From assembly GCA_003427395.1 (NCBI GenBank), contig BFEA01000007.1, positions 2,826,062-2,846,495 on the forward strand: 20,434 nucleotides of DNA, given 5' to 3'. Made by a program: the position numbers and the translations under genes. Under the pieces are notes generated by a model. The model was not told the origin of the DNA and ran no database searches. It was given only the letters and a program-made list of their open reading frames with translations. This stretch comes from Chara braunii (lineage: Eukaryota > Streptophyta > Charophyceae > Charales > Characeae). Positions 8,350 to 17,783 of this stretch are shown here, in pieces; positions within the stretch are counted from its first letter, which is position 1, and the number at the start of each line of letters is the position of its first letter.

Positions 8350-8818
8350 GGGGGTCACGGGAGAAGGCCAGTCACGATCAAGAACGAGAGGGAGAGTGAT
8401 TCAGGCATATTGGTATTGGTGGTGTGCTCAGGCAACAGACACTCCTCTCGTTAACGTTACCGCTGGCGCAGAGGCAGGTGTTTTGAGTAGAGGTCTACGA
8501 GACTCCCGTTCACTTCGAAAGAGAGGGACTCCGTGGGTTGCGATGCGCAACTGGACACAGAGAGCGGCGAGTGAGTGCCTCGTGATTGTTGTTGACGTCA
8601 GTCATCGATGGCTATATCGAGAGGGACACGCACTGTGGGCAAGTATTGACAGGGGTGGACTTATGAGGCAGTCAGAGAGACACGTACTTACAACTATCGA
8701 GAGGAAGACCAGGTCTCTGGTGAACGACAGCGTCACTTGCTCGGGTTCTCCGCCATGTGCACCAGATTGTCCCATTTCTTATCTCTGTCATAGTGTGAGC
8801 ACGCGTTCGCCCTTCTGA
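8225..8818 (+). CDS. Longest uninterrupted frame, 197 codons, unrecognised
   Basis: This is the longest stop-free ATG frame in the window (GTG or ATG near 8225-8228 to TGA 8816-8818) and it lies in the same phase as the frame at 7862. The product is rich in Arg, Ser, Thr and Gly with no hydrophobic core, no repeats and no recognisable motif. In its first third a different frame (8152-8349) gives a more protein-like sequence, so at least that part is likely a shadow. Length alone is weak evidence in this mid-GC stretch. Confidence 0.2.
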   Translation: MMQRQPNPGTGGTNGAKTTHQQHQSRKAQRPTLDNDGAKNTKGVTGEGQSRSRTRGRVIQAYWYWWCAQATDTPLVNVTAGAEAGVLSRGLRDSRSLRKRGTPWVAMRNWTQRAASECLVIVVDVSHRWLYREGHALWASIDRGGLMRQSERHVLTTIERKTRSLVNDSVTCSGSPPCAPDCPISYLCHSVSTRSPF

Positions 8819-9255
8819 GTTCGTGGCCAGCATCATAGCTTTCTTGAAAAGCAGACGAGAAGGATTTGCACGAGCACGGTATGCAATCCATGAGTGGTCA
8901 GTGCGACAACGCGCCAGCCAGTGCTTGTGTGTGAGGGAGTGTGTAATATGCATTGGAAATGGGGACCGAGAATTGCATGATGACTCTGTGAGACCTGATC
9001 AGAATGGGCGCGTTTCTCTGAGGAGACACCTGAGAAAAAGTTGTGTATGAATGGATAGCTCATGCCAAGTTGCCAACTGCTCTAACACCGTACCCTTCAG
9101 TCAGAAAAGGGAGCGTGTTTGTGTGAGCGCACTATGAGTCGGTCCTCTCAAGGGGACTCTTAAGAGAGACATGCAAGCGACTGAGATTGTTTTCGTCGAC
9201 TCTCTTACTCAACTTGAGTTACTCACTTGGTCCCAATAGCATATAGTCGCATGAA
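8819..9255. other. Unassigned, possible continuation of broken frames
   Basis: A plus-strand frame at 8823-9050 reads FLKSRREGFARARYAIHEW and then SVRQRASQC, which is protein-like but unrecognised. Many TGA, TAG and TAA codons interrupt the other frames. Confidence 0.25.
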
Positions 9256-9510
9256 TTGTTTACATGCTCTTGTGATAAACGTGTCAGGTCATGTGTCAAT
9301 TGTCAATGGTATCAGTTTAGCATGAGAAATACTCCCGACATCAGCTGCAACATGCAAGCTAAGGAAGTGAGATTCGAACAGCATAGGCAGGCGGTAGAGG
9401 CTGGAAGGGGTACTATGTACCACGCAGATGAAGTCATCCCCTGTCCACGGAGTCGCAAAACCAGACCGGTACAAATGGGGCAGACTGAGGTACAGGAGAA
9501 TGTTAATTAG
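9256..9510 (+). pseudogene. Cys-containing open frame, possible retroelement fragment
   Basis: The 84-codon frame opens with FTCSCDKRVRSCVNCQWYQ. The segment KRVRSCVNCQ resembles the end of the HHCC zinc-binding region of retroviral-type integrases, where a V-x-x-C-x-x-CQ motif is common, but the paired His residues expected upstream are not visible and the downstream catalytic core cannot be found. The rest of the frame (RQAVEAGRGTMYHADEVIP) is unrecognised. I regard this as a weak lead only. Confidence 0.2.
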
Positions 9511-9699
9511 CGAGGTGCTCTCAAGGAGGTGGACATCTTTTCTCTTTATAACATAGCCTTTGTGGTCATAATTGTTGACGCCAACGCGGAGTATAGTGTG
9601 TTATTGGCCCTGGCATTGGCGGACTTATCTGTTTCATCTGCTAAGTTTGGATCTCTCTATTGTTATTGGCATTACGTGCTAGAGGTACTCAACGAATAA
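9511..9699 (+). pseudogene. Open frame without start, hydrophobic, unrecognised
   Basis: After TAG 9508-9510 the same frame stays open for 62 codons to TAA 9697-9699. It reads DIFSLYNIAFVVIIVDANAE and then YSVLLALALADLSVSS. The long hydrophobic run could form a membrane segment or a beta-rich core. It may belong with the frame just upstream, the TAG being the only break. Confidence 0.2.
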
Positions 9700-11190
9700 G
9701 GACCAGAAGTGAGCCGAGAAGACACCTAGACTGTTGACCTTGGGGATGTGCTAATAATAGGATTTATGATCGAGCTACTGTAGAGTCGAAGGGTTGGCAA
9801 AATTTGCTGTCATACGAGCTTTTGATGATGCCAAATTGTCATTGTGTGTGAGTTTCCCCCCCTCTTTCCCTGCTAATGACCTGTTGTGACCACTGCTCGT
9901 GTAAAAAGTTGATTATTACGGGATCAGTCAGTCACCTAGAGGCTCATTTGAATGACATAGATGAGAAGTTGATTATCCCTACCAGACAAGTACTCCGGTG
10001 AAGGTATTGCACCCGAGTTCTTACCGCGCCGTTGCTCGGAGTACGCCATAACTGGAAACCATGGGTCCCTCCCTAGTTGGTGATTGATCACCAATTATGG
10101 CCGTACACAAAGTATAAGTGGCGTGAGAGTGTCGAGGGTTTGGTTGATTCTGATTCATCAGAAACCGTCATCATGAATGAACCCAATCAAGCGTCAAGAG
10201 CGAGTTCATAGTAACCTTTCCTTACCTGTTGCTCTCCGTCAAGAACCCTTGCTGAACCTATCCCCTTATCTTTGTCCGTCACCCTGTTCTCCTCCGGCTC
10301 AGATGGAGGGGTTTCTCTCGGCTTCATTTTGTACTATAACAGAACGGTATTGGGGTAAATTATCATAGTCAATACGTGAGTGATTAATGGGAAATAAGGG
10401 GGTTATACTGAAAAGGGTGGCATACCTACTGGCCAAGATCTTATTGGATGGGGACCAATTGGGCATGTACCCGGGTGCATATTAAGAATAAGTAAACGGA
10501 GGAGAGGGGAGAGATTGAGAGCGGTACTTATGAGTATTTACAAATTACGAAGTGGCCTACCTTGTTAGGCACCCTCCCCTGCTGCTACAATGCATGTCAC
10601 TCGCGAGAAAGCGGTTATGCCTCGATCAGTCCTTGCTTAAATAGTGGTTGGCCTGCATGAACTAATCCTAACAAGAAAGTCGAACGGGGCAACCCGATTG
10701 AAGTTTTCAATAATTAATGAGACTTTGCAGGCATCGGAATGTGCTCCTGACGGGCAATGAATCATGTGTATACAATTTTCCTTATTTGGAGAAAGCCCTG
10801 TGTGATTCTTGGAATGGATTCGTTTGAAAAGGGAGGTGCGGTTAAATGATCCTACGTTAAATAGAGAGAGTGGTTACAGGCATGTCTTTATCTATGTATA
10901 GAGACTTAGCACAGATGGAATGAGTTGCTGAGAGTTGGTCGGCGCACCCTTATGCAAAGACTGAGCCGGACCATTGGTTGAACTGAGGTCGGTAACAGGA
11001 CCAGAATGTGAAGTTCATTGGTATTTATTCGAAATTTATTATTGTTTAAGTCGTGACCTCTTCCTCTGATAAACCTCACTCAAAAGGTACCACTCCTGTG
11101 TTGAACAAAGTTCAGGATAATGTTTCACTGATGCTAAGTGGGATAAATGAGCGAGAGTTGTCTTACAACCCGTAGATCCGTGCAGTGAGT
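9700..11190. other. Long stretch with no supported gene
   Basis: No frame reaches a convincing length or composition; a 63-codon frame at 10177-10368 is unrecognised. An 8-bp perfect palindromic pair, TTGGTGAT-TG-ATCACCAA, lies at 10077-10094. The base composition is mid-range with no simple repeats, unlike the rest of the window, and suggests an old, decayed insertion. Confidence 0.4.
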
Positions 11191-11627
11191 GAATACAAGT
11201 TGTGACAAAGGTCTTCCGAATCAGGTCGTGAAGAAACATAGGCCCATTGTGGACTTCAGTATGACCTTGCCACAGATAGTAAAAGACCTCTGTCAGTCAC
11301 TGTTCAAACTTCAGGTCTCTGGTAGAGGCTGGAGTTTTCGAGGTTTAAGGCTTGAGGGGGTTGCATAGTGGGAAACGTTGGCCATCCATTTTAAGCCGCT
11401 GCATGATCCATTTCCCCTACCAGGATCCTGTTTGGTCCCCGCATCATGGTATGGATAAGCCTGTCAAAGTACTTTGGTTTGTGCTAGGTAGTCACAAATT
11501 TCTGGCACCCTTGGCGGGTGAAGAGGCACAAAAGGTCTGGTATCAGTTTCTTAATCAGGTCCTTTCTTCAGATCTCTTGTGGGACGCTGCACCCGGTTTA
11601 CAGCCAAAAAAGAATATTGTTGTATAG
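11191..11627 (+). other. Two open frames, unrecognised
   Basis: A frame open from 11191 reads QVVKKHRPIVDFSMTLPQIV and then KDLCQSLFKLQVSGRGW before a TAG near 11366. A second frame, 11352-11627, encodes 91 residues including MDKPVKVLWFVLG and QKVWYQFLNQVLSSDLLWD. Both look protein-like but I cannot assign a family, and neither has a defensible start or partner. Confidence 0.2.
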
Positions 11628-11778
11628 GGACGCTGGACCCGTTTTCCAGCAGGTGCAGCTCCCCACCAATAGATGGAGCCTTCGACGCAGGGGCCTACTT
11701 AACGGGGCTGCTCTTATCACCTCGTTAAGTAGGTTTCCACATGCGAAGTTTTTCAAAAAAAAAAAAAAAAAAAAAAAA
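11581..11778 (+). mobile_element. Possible short retroposon: direct repeat, hairpin and poly(A)
   Basis: GGGACGCTGCACCCGGTTTA at 11581 recurs in modified form as GGGACGCTGGACCCG at 11628. Downstream, CCTACTTAACG (11694-11704) pairs perfectly with CGTTAAGTAGG (11723-11733), giving an 11-bp stem with an 18-base loop. The block ends in an A run of more than 20 bases (about 11755-11778). A stable hairpin shortly before poly(A) is seen in some short interspersed elements. I found no target duplication, and no polymerase III A or B box that I trust. Confidence 0.35.
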
Positions 11779-13041
11779 GCCGCCGCAGCTAGCTGCGTGC
11801 TATGAACCTCATCCAGGGATGCCTACGACATACTCTCGGTAAATTTCAGCTCATAGATTAATACCTACAGCTGGCAGCGCTCTACATAGCACTTGCTCAT
11901 CAGTTGCTATGGGTGATGATGGAAGGATGACGATTCATTACCATGCATCCCTGTTACTTGAGTGGGCACGAGGAACAATTACTCCTCGTAGAATGTCATA
12001 GCGAAAACGTGTTCATGACAGGCATGTGACAGCAAAGCAAACGAGCAGAATGTGGGGAGTACCTTCAAAGCGAACTGCATATACCTCAATGTTGATCATT
12101 CAGGAGCCTCTTGTCTGCTAAAGTCGAACAGCCAAACACTCACTAACCCCACAGATATACATGAACTAGTTGTCTCACAACTGAAGACTAATAGTGACAG
12201 TTCGCGAGGGGTGTCAATCGTGAGCACGACCAATTAGGTGATCGCTTGTCCTTGAGAGTTCATGGATGGTCATTTTGCCCGTAGGGAAAGAGAGGTCCGA
12301 CAAAAAAGTTAAAATTCAAGAAGCGGTACCTACTCGCCCGAAAAGGCAAAACAGTTGAAGCCTCACATTTCCCCAGTAAAACCCAAAAGTATTTTTACAC
12401 AGCTAACTAGCACTCATCATCTGAAGGTTATGATCCAATCTCCTACACTATTTAGTGGTCGTTACCACTCAGTCTGAAAGAAACACTGTTAACCTAACGA
12501 AGGGGCACATTTCTTTTGCTGCTCAAAGTTCTGCAGGGCATGCTGACCTTTTCCTCATATGGGCCGACTAAGCTGGTAATTGTGCTACCTCTCCTCGACG
12601 CCCTATCAGAACATGAATCATGAAAATGCGGACAAAACAATGAAAGATGCGGAGATCCCAGTGATAAAGTACAAAATATCAGAGATAAAAAAGGAAGGAT
12701 GGGAAGAAGAGGCCTGCCAGGACATGAATTCCGATAGGCAGTAAAGTTGGCTGGGGAAAAGGGAGGTTCATTGAATACATGTTCTATTTCTCTTATTACA
12801 ATGGCAAGTTGCACAGCTCTGGTTCATTACTAGAGACGGTTGAACATACCAAGGCTAAGCTCGGATGAAGTGAACAACTCATTCTCCCTTTCAGGAAACC
12901 TCCTTAGCAAGATACTCGACAGACATTACTCATCACTTAGTCCCTTTTCCCAGTGTCTGATAGTCAGTAACCAGCAAGACCAACAGACATGTATCGTACA
13001 ATTTTTCCATCATTCAGTACATTGATGTTCCTTTCCCTCTC
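11779..13041. other. No supported gene
   Basis: Frames of 60-106 codons occur on both strands (12052-12237, 12494-12814 minus, 12840-13025) and overlap without pattern. None shows a domain. The minus-strand 106-codon frame is rich in Pro, Ser and Leu and has no features of a real protein that I can point to. Confidence 0.4.
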
Positions 13042-13344
13042 ATGAACGGCTCTAGTTGGGGTGACTCGGTTGATTTAGCCAGGAGGTGCATTTCCCCAGC
13101 AGAGATTGACTATGAGGCAGTGACTGAGCCTTCGGAGGTGCGACATCTCAGGAGAGGGGTTTTCTCCAGGCCCTACCTTCCTACTCCGTAGGAGGAATTC
13201 TGTGCTATGGTTGACTTTCGTGTCATGGGACTTGGATGGAAGTGTTTGGAACTTGCAAGCTTCGAGTGGCTCTACATTCGGAGGTCACAGTCTCAAGAAG
13301 TACGAGGACATGGCTTAAGGCACAGGAGGCGGACAACCAAATGA
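13042..13344 (+). pseudogene. Open frame with a single TAG, unrecognised
   Basis: From ATG 13042 the frame runs 49 codons to TAG 13189-13191 and then continues open to about 13344. It reads GDSVDLARRCISPAEIDYEA, RHLRRGVFSRPYLP, then after the stop EEFCAMVDFRVMGLGWKCLE and SFEWLYIRRSQSQEV. The regular mix of charged and hydrophobic residues across about 100 codons suggests a once-coding sequence. It may be part of a retroelement polyprotein, but no motif identifies it. Confidence 0.3.
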
Positions 13345-13980
13345 GAGATTAAGAATGAGACCTTAGAGGGATGAGTGTGAACTCTTGACAAGTGTTGGTT
13401 GTGTCCTTCATCTGTACTTTCTGAGATCATTATGAGTTCTCACTTTTCCCTCACTTACCTTGCATATGCCTTAAGTCAGTCAGTCCTGCTTCGTTTGCAT
13501 TGACTTTGTTGATGATTATGTTTCCTGATGATTTTGCCACAGTTCTCAAAATGAGAAAATTGGCATAATTGATACATGCATGACACACCAAAAATTCATA
13601 ATTATTACCTATATGGTCTTTGTTGTTCCGAATCAAAATAAAAGATTCCTAATACCGGGGACCAACGAAGACCGTAATTGAAGGATCTCGCTCGAAGCCA
13701 GACGCACAGAACAGGAAGGGATTTACTTTGTTTAATTTATTTAGTTATTAAATGCTTAACAAACATCAAAATCCAGCGTGACAGTCTGTTGGCTTTCTAG
13801 TCACCCGACGTGGCTTAGCTGAGAAAAAGTGCAACAAAATGGCGCCGCCGCGCCGTTGCCGGTACATGAAATTTTTTTGTGTCTGGAACGAGCCTGGGTC
13901 AGCAACTGCTTTGAGCTTTGGTTAGAGTTTGAGAACTGTTGACAATGTTCGAATTCTCAGATTGACTTTGCTATCCTCAT
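13345..13980. other. Spacer, AT-rich, with a short GC island
   Basis: This is mostly AT-rich with no supported gene. A GC-rich patch at 13842-13860 (GGCGCCGCCGCGCCGTTGCC) contrasts sharply with its surroundings. A 28-codon frame starts at ATG 13839 across it but is too short to defend. The plus frame that carries the next pseudogene has no TAA or TAG from 13819 onward, only TGA. Confidence 0.35.
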
Positions 13981-14460
13981 TGAGTCATTATTCTCTTGGA
14001 AATCCCAGTTGCTAACTGTGTTTTATCTCTACATGTGTGAGGTACCACACTGGACTGGAGGAGGAGACTAACATTATTTATTGGAGAGGATCGGGCTTGA
14101 GCAGAGGTATGACTTAATAATCCTTTAGACTTTAGGGAAATTGAAAGAGAAGAAAACAAATCAGATTCAGTGATGTCAGTCAATGATGCATTGAATAAGT
14201 TGTTTAAACTCACTTCTAAAGGGGTACTCCCCTATCAGTACAAACACTGTTGGGTTTATCACTCTGGTAATTTGACCATTTGTGTAGTGCTGACTCGCTT
14301 CTTGGGGGGAGATGTCTATGTTATTCGTCCCTGCGTAAAGAAGGGAGGTTGCAATGATGGTGAGGTCTTTAAGTCGCTATGGAAAATTGTTGTTCAATCT
14401 AGCAGAACAACACAAACAAACAAAGAAAGTGGAGTGGAGACTAATGCCAATAACTTATGA
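13981..14460 (+). pseudogene. Unrecognised frame interrupted by TGA codons
   Basis: In one plus frame the sequence reads VIILLEIPVANCVLSLHV, TGA, GTTLDWRRRLTLFIGEDRA, TGA, AEV, TGA, LNNPLDFREIEREENKSDSV, then MSVNDALNKLFKLTSKGVLP and further to TGA 14458-14460. The longest clean section (ATG 14173 to 14460) is 95 codons. The stops at 14038, 14098 and 14110 are all TGA and sit at positions where Trp would be reasonable, but I have no homologue to check. The product after MSVND is mixed alpha/beta in character with two Cys. It is probably part of the same decayed retroelement tract as the gag-like frame at 15626. Confidence 0.35.
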
Positions 14461-14561
14461 GACAGTTCTTATTCCTCATATTCCTAACAGGTACTATGAT
14501 GAAAGTAATTAACTGTCAATTATCAACATGGTACTAAGAAAAAAGAAATGAAGGGACTGCC

Positions 14562-14774
14562 TTGAGTACAGAAGATCACATAATATTCCACATTCCAGTG
14601 GTCAAGTTTATGAATACTGGTAGCTTGGACGTGAGGATTTACGCCCCGACATGTCTAGAGAAGGAGACTGACTATCTGGAATGTCGGACAGGGGCTTACA
14701 TCAGTCTTATAAGAATAAAAGACTTACTTGAGAAGTTACAGAGAAAACTAACCTGGGGAAAGGGAGTGAGGTAG
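14562..14774 (+). pseudogene. Open frame, 70 codons, unrecognised
   Basis: The frame starts at a TTG (14562), ends at TAG 14772-14774, and reads TEDHIIFHIPVVKFMNTGSL, then DVRIYAPTCLEKETDYLE and IRIKDLLEKLQRKLTWGKG. The sequence looks like folded protein rather than chance, with alternating hydrophobics and a C-terminal amphipathic helix. It lies about 100 bases after the preceding frame, in a different phase, consistent with one long coding region broken by indels. I recognise no family. Confidence 0.3.
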
Positions 14775-14990
14775 TTTGAGAAACTCCCTAGCTTCTCAAC
14801 TACTGATGACTATGATGACGGGAAAGACTGAATGCCTCTGCTGGAAGTCCTTGTCATGCTAGGTAAAGCAAGGGAGAGTGATTCCACGGTGATGATAAAG
14901 TACTTGTTTTTTAATACATTTATGTACAGGTTTAGAATCCCTGATTACACCCAACCTGAGATCCATCTCTCTTTATGTTCTCTATAGTGA

Positions 14991-15188
14991 TTAATAATAT
15001 CTGGTTCGGTTGAACAGCTAACGTTTAGGGTTATATTGGAAGGAAGGGTAGTCAAGACAGAAGGTACTTTCCGGATCTCAGACATAGTTCTCTCCACTTT
15101 CGGTAAACTTGAGTTTTTGCAACCCTTTCTTGATCGGATGAGAGACTCTACCTTGGGAGTCGTTACTAATCATACTGAGATCAACTAA
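14991..15188 (+). pseudogene. Open frame, 65 codons, unrecognised
   Basis: This frame opens after TGA 14988 and closes at TAA 15186-15188 with no internal ATG near its start. It reads EQLTFRVILEGRVVKTEGTF, RISDIVLSTFGKLEFLQPFL and DRMRDSTLGVV. It is regular and protein-like, and again appears to be a fragment of a longer coding region continuing from the frames upstream. No domain is assigned. Confidence 0.3.
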
Positions 15189-15625
15189 CTGTTGAAAATA
15201 GTGAGAGTGAGCATCATTGAGAGAGTATCATATCACTCCTCCAGAGAACGAGTCTCTCTTGCCAGAAAAATCAACAACGTTCTATAAACAATGCAATTTG
15301 CTTATGAGATTAAAGATTTGACAAGGTACTTTATGATAAAGGTTCTGTGAAAGGATATGACAAAAGACTGAATAGAGACGATGAGAGGAAACTGATTGAA
15401 AATTATGCTGGAAGAGTAAGAAGAATCGCGTTGCCCTTGATCTTTGTTCGGACTATTATTGCCTATACTCTCTACATATAAAATTCGCAAGGGGTGGAAT
15501 AAAAAAAAGAAGAGAGAGACGAGTTTGTATCTCGTGCGAGAAGGGTAAGGGATTGAGAGTGGGGAAGGAGAGGTCAAGAGTGACAAAGAGAAAGAAAAAA
15601 AATATCAAGAAAGTTGATAGTTAAG
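15189..15625. other. Purine-rich spacer before the second gag-like frame
   Basis: The stretch is rich in A and G on the plus strand (GAGAGAG, AAAGAAAAAAAA). A 94-codon minus-strand frame (15302-15586) is a low-complexity Ser/Phe/Leu product of that bias. If the frame at 15626 is a retrotransposon gag, this would be its leader, but I found no primer-binding site or long terminal repeat. Confidence 0.35.
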
Positions 15626-16174
15626 ATGTCAGGATGATGAAGGTATATTTCAAGGCCTGGCTCTTCTGCAGGGACTCATGAAGAGACCCTGATGGGTACT
15701 ATACGGGAGTTGGTTGAGAGAGTTGAGACTATAAAAGGAGGGTCGGATATTACAAGAGCAAAGAAACCAAAGAAAAAAATCTCATGTTTAAAAGGACCTC
15801 GAGTAAATGATTTTTTGGATGAATATGAATGATTAGGACTCGGTTATGGCTGAACTGACAAACAACGGCTTAAGCATCTTCTATTATGCTGTGACTTTGA
15901 CTCGAGGTTGGCAGTCCAAGAACTGATGGACGGGGTCACGACATGGGAAAAAGGCAAGGAAAATATGAAAAAAGAATTTGAGAAAGACTCTGTCCCATTT
16001 ACTACGAAGGATTTCCTCAATATGAGAAGAGCTAAGTATGATACTTTTAATGTTTTCCTTCAGACATTAATACAAACAACCAGAATAATCTTATATTTGA
16101 ACGAGGCCCAGAGATGTCATATGTTCTTGACTAACTTTGTTGTAGTTCCTTTACATAATGTCATATGTTCCTGA
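15626..16174 (+). pseudogene. Second gag-like retroelement frame, broken only by TGA codons
   Basis: From ATG 15626 a single frame runs 182 codons with TGA at 15635, 15638, 15830 and 15851 and ends at TGA 16172-16174; there is no TAA or TAG in it. The product is Ser-rich at the start (ISRPGSSAGTHEE), then has a helix with heptad spacing (TLMGTIRELVERVETIKGG), a basic patch (KKPKKK), and a helical region: VNDFLDEYE, LGLGYG, TDKQRLKHLLLCCDFDSR, ELMDGVTTWEKGKENMKKEF and FLNMRRAKYDTFNVFL. The order of heptad helix, basic patch and a capsid-like helical domain with a DKQR-LKHL pattern is typical of Ty3-type gag proteins. The downstream part is lost: a 44-bp duplication and then a retroposon tail follow at once. 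Confidence 0.6.
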
Positions 16175-16196
16175 CTAACTTTGTTGTAGTTCCTTT
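16115..16196 (+). repeat. 44-bp tandem duplication at the end of the gag-like frame
   Basis: TGTCATATGTTCTTGACTAA and the 18 bases after it (16115-16152) recur at 16159-16196 with one substitution, an offset of 44 bases. The second copy puts a TGA in the coding frame and marks the point where gag-like sequence gives way to the R retroposon tail. Confidence 0.85.
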
Positions 16197-16607
16197 GTTA
16201 TGTATCCCTGGTATGCCAATGTCAGAACGATGCTGGCCGACGCTGAGGCGTTGTCGTGTTACCTGCAAATGACAGGAGTGTGAGGCTTTGTAAAGAGATC
16301 TGGGGATTAGTCGAGGGAGGAAGACAATTCAGTGGTGAACTGGGGGGTGCTACCAGGACAGCCTATGGGTCAGGTTTTTATTAGGTGGCGAGAACAGGAT
16401 AGCTATGGTTGATGTTGGCTAGGATGACATTGTCTCTGAGAGGTAATGTCCTGTATCAGGGAGGGTTAGGGTTTGTTCTAGGATTAGAAGGCCAGATTTG
16501 TTGCTATAGCATAGACTTCTAAAATTTTTCACATACTAATCGCCATCATTATTAGCATCATTATCATTAGTACCATTATCTCACATTTCTCATACAATCA
16601 TTAGAAG
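16190..16607 (+). mobile_element. R-family retroposon tail, copy a (5' part, interrupted)
   Basis: The sequence CCCTGGTATGCCAATGTCAG, ACCTGCAAATGACAGGAGTG, AGAGATCTGGGGATTAGTCG, then a CTATGGTTGATGTTGGCTAGG block and a CATCATTATTAGCATCATT tract recurs at 18.57 to 19.92 kb. The order of a conserved block followed by simple repeats and then an A-rich end suggests the 3' portion of a non-LTR retrotransposon, truncated at its 5' side. No intact reverse transcriptase frame is present. This copy is cut at 16607 by the transposon described next and resumes at 18404. Confidence 0.6.
16600..16607 (+). repeat. Target-site duplication, left (ATTAGAAG)
   Basis: These eight bases immediately precede the transposon end CTAGGTTACCA and are repeated exactly at 18404-18411. 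Confidence 0.85.
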
Positions 16608-17056
16608 CTAGGTTACCAGCCCGGACGTCCGGGACCCTTTTTTATTCTAGGTTGTCCGATCGGAACAACTCCCCCGGTTGTCCGAGCAGGGTCCAGTGTC
16701 CGGGGTGGTGGAAAAATCGTATGTGGGTCCGACGGGGTTTTCAGCCTTGCGGTGACATTTTTTTAGATTCGTAGTACCCCCCTTTCGTCTACCCAATTTT
16801 AGTGACGCCGGTAGGACCCCCAAAAAAGAGAATGAGAAAGGCCTGGTCTGGGCCGTCAGATCTAAGAGATTTACGACCCAGATCAGGCCAAATTCAAATT
16901 TGAAATTAGCGCCCGACCTCCTCTTCCTCCTCCTCCTCCCAATATTTTTCTTCCTCTTTTCCTTCCTCCTTGTCGTCCAAAAAGTCCCTCGCAAGTATTT
17001 AGCAGGGTTTCAACGCTTTTGGAAGGTTGTCCATTGGACTGCGGGAAGACTGTGAG

Positions 17057-17116
17057 CAGGCCAGCAATATATCTTGGACTCGGATTCAGGTCTGTGTTCC
17101 AAGAGTTATGGGTTAC
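17057..17116 (+). repeat. Left inverted arm around the tandem array
   Basis: This block (CAGGCCAGCAATATAT, TTCAGGTCTGTGTT, GAGTTATGGGTTAC) is an imperfect reverse complement of 17784-17846. The last 30 bases match best. Confidence 0.75.
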
Positions 17117-17134
17117 GAGCTTACTACAAACACT

Positions 17135-17730
17135 ACAGCAGCTGTCTTGTTTTCTTTTTTTTCCTTTTCTTACGTGTACTGGCCCTAAGGGCCTCACTCC
17201 ATTCATCAGCACTTGCAGAAAAAAAAAACGGATGGCTTGTATGGTTCCAATTTCTAGGAGAAGAGTCATTCCAATTTTACACATACAGTAGCTGTCTCAT
17301 TTTTTTTCAATTTTTTTACATGCAGTGGCCCTAAGGGCGTGGCTCCACTCATCAGCACTTGCAGAAAAGAAAAACGGATGGCTTGTATGGTTCCAGTTTC
17401 TAGGGGAAGATTCATTGCAGTTTTGCACGTACAGCAGTTGTCTCGCTTGTTTTTTCCTTTTCTTACTTGCAGTGGCCCTAAGGGCCTCGTTCCACTCATC
17501 AGCACTTGCAGAAAAGAAAAACGTATGGCTTGTATGGTTCCTGTTTCTAGGGGAAGATTCATTCTAGTTTTGTACATGATACAGTAGCTGTCTCTTTTTT
17601 TTTGTTTTCCTTTTCTTACGTGCAGTGGCCCTAAGGGCCTCACTCCATTCATCAGCACTTGCAGAAAAGAAAAACGTATGGCTTGAATGGATCCAGTTTC
17701 TAGGATAAGATTCATTCTAGTTTTGCACAT
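17135..17730. repeat. Tandem array of four ~147-bp units
   Basis: The anchor GGCCCTAAGGGC occurs at 17181, 17327, 17474 and 17627, giving spacings of 146, 147 and 153 bases. Each unit contains a GCTGTCT motif, a T-rich run, TTTTCTTACGTGCAGT, the anchor, CATCAGCACTTGCAGAAAA, GTATGGCTTGTATGG and TTTCTAGG. On the minus strand the units read as repeated peptides containing LETGTIQAIRFSFLQVLM and RPLGPL, open across the last three units (17266-17730). The plus strand is also open in parts, so this may only reflect lack of stops in the unit. The array sits between inverted arms within the transposon. Confidence 0.85.
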
Positions 17731-17783
17731 TTGGTGAGTAGTGGAGTGAAGCCCTGAAGATCACACGCCGAGTTAGTATGTCA

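Noticed and set aside
9306-9318. TGGTATCAG as a retrotransposon primer-binding site (also near 11539)
   Set aside because: Only nine bases match the initiator-tRNA site and there is no long terminal repeat boundary immediately upstream at either place.
9256-9320. Integrase HHCC zinc-binding domain
   Set aside because: Only the C-x-x-CQ part is visible; the His pair and catalytic core are absent. Kept only as a weak remark in the feature entry.
12494-12814. 106-codon minus-strand frame as a gene
   Set aside because: It is rich in Pro, Ser and Leu with no motif, no neighbours and no supporting signals.
13500-13530. FVDD motif as a reverse transcriptase catalytic site
   Set aside because: The frame is short and is followed by TGA TGA, with no other polymerase motif on either side.
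16883-17284. 133-codon minus-strand frame as a gene
   Set aside because: It spans the first tandem unit and polypurine sequence in the transposon, has Arg/Gly low complexity at its end and no domain.
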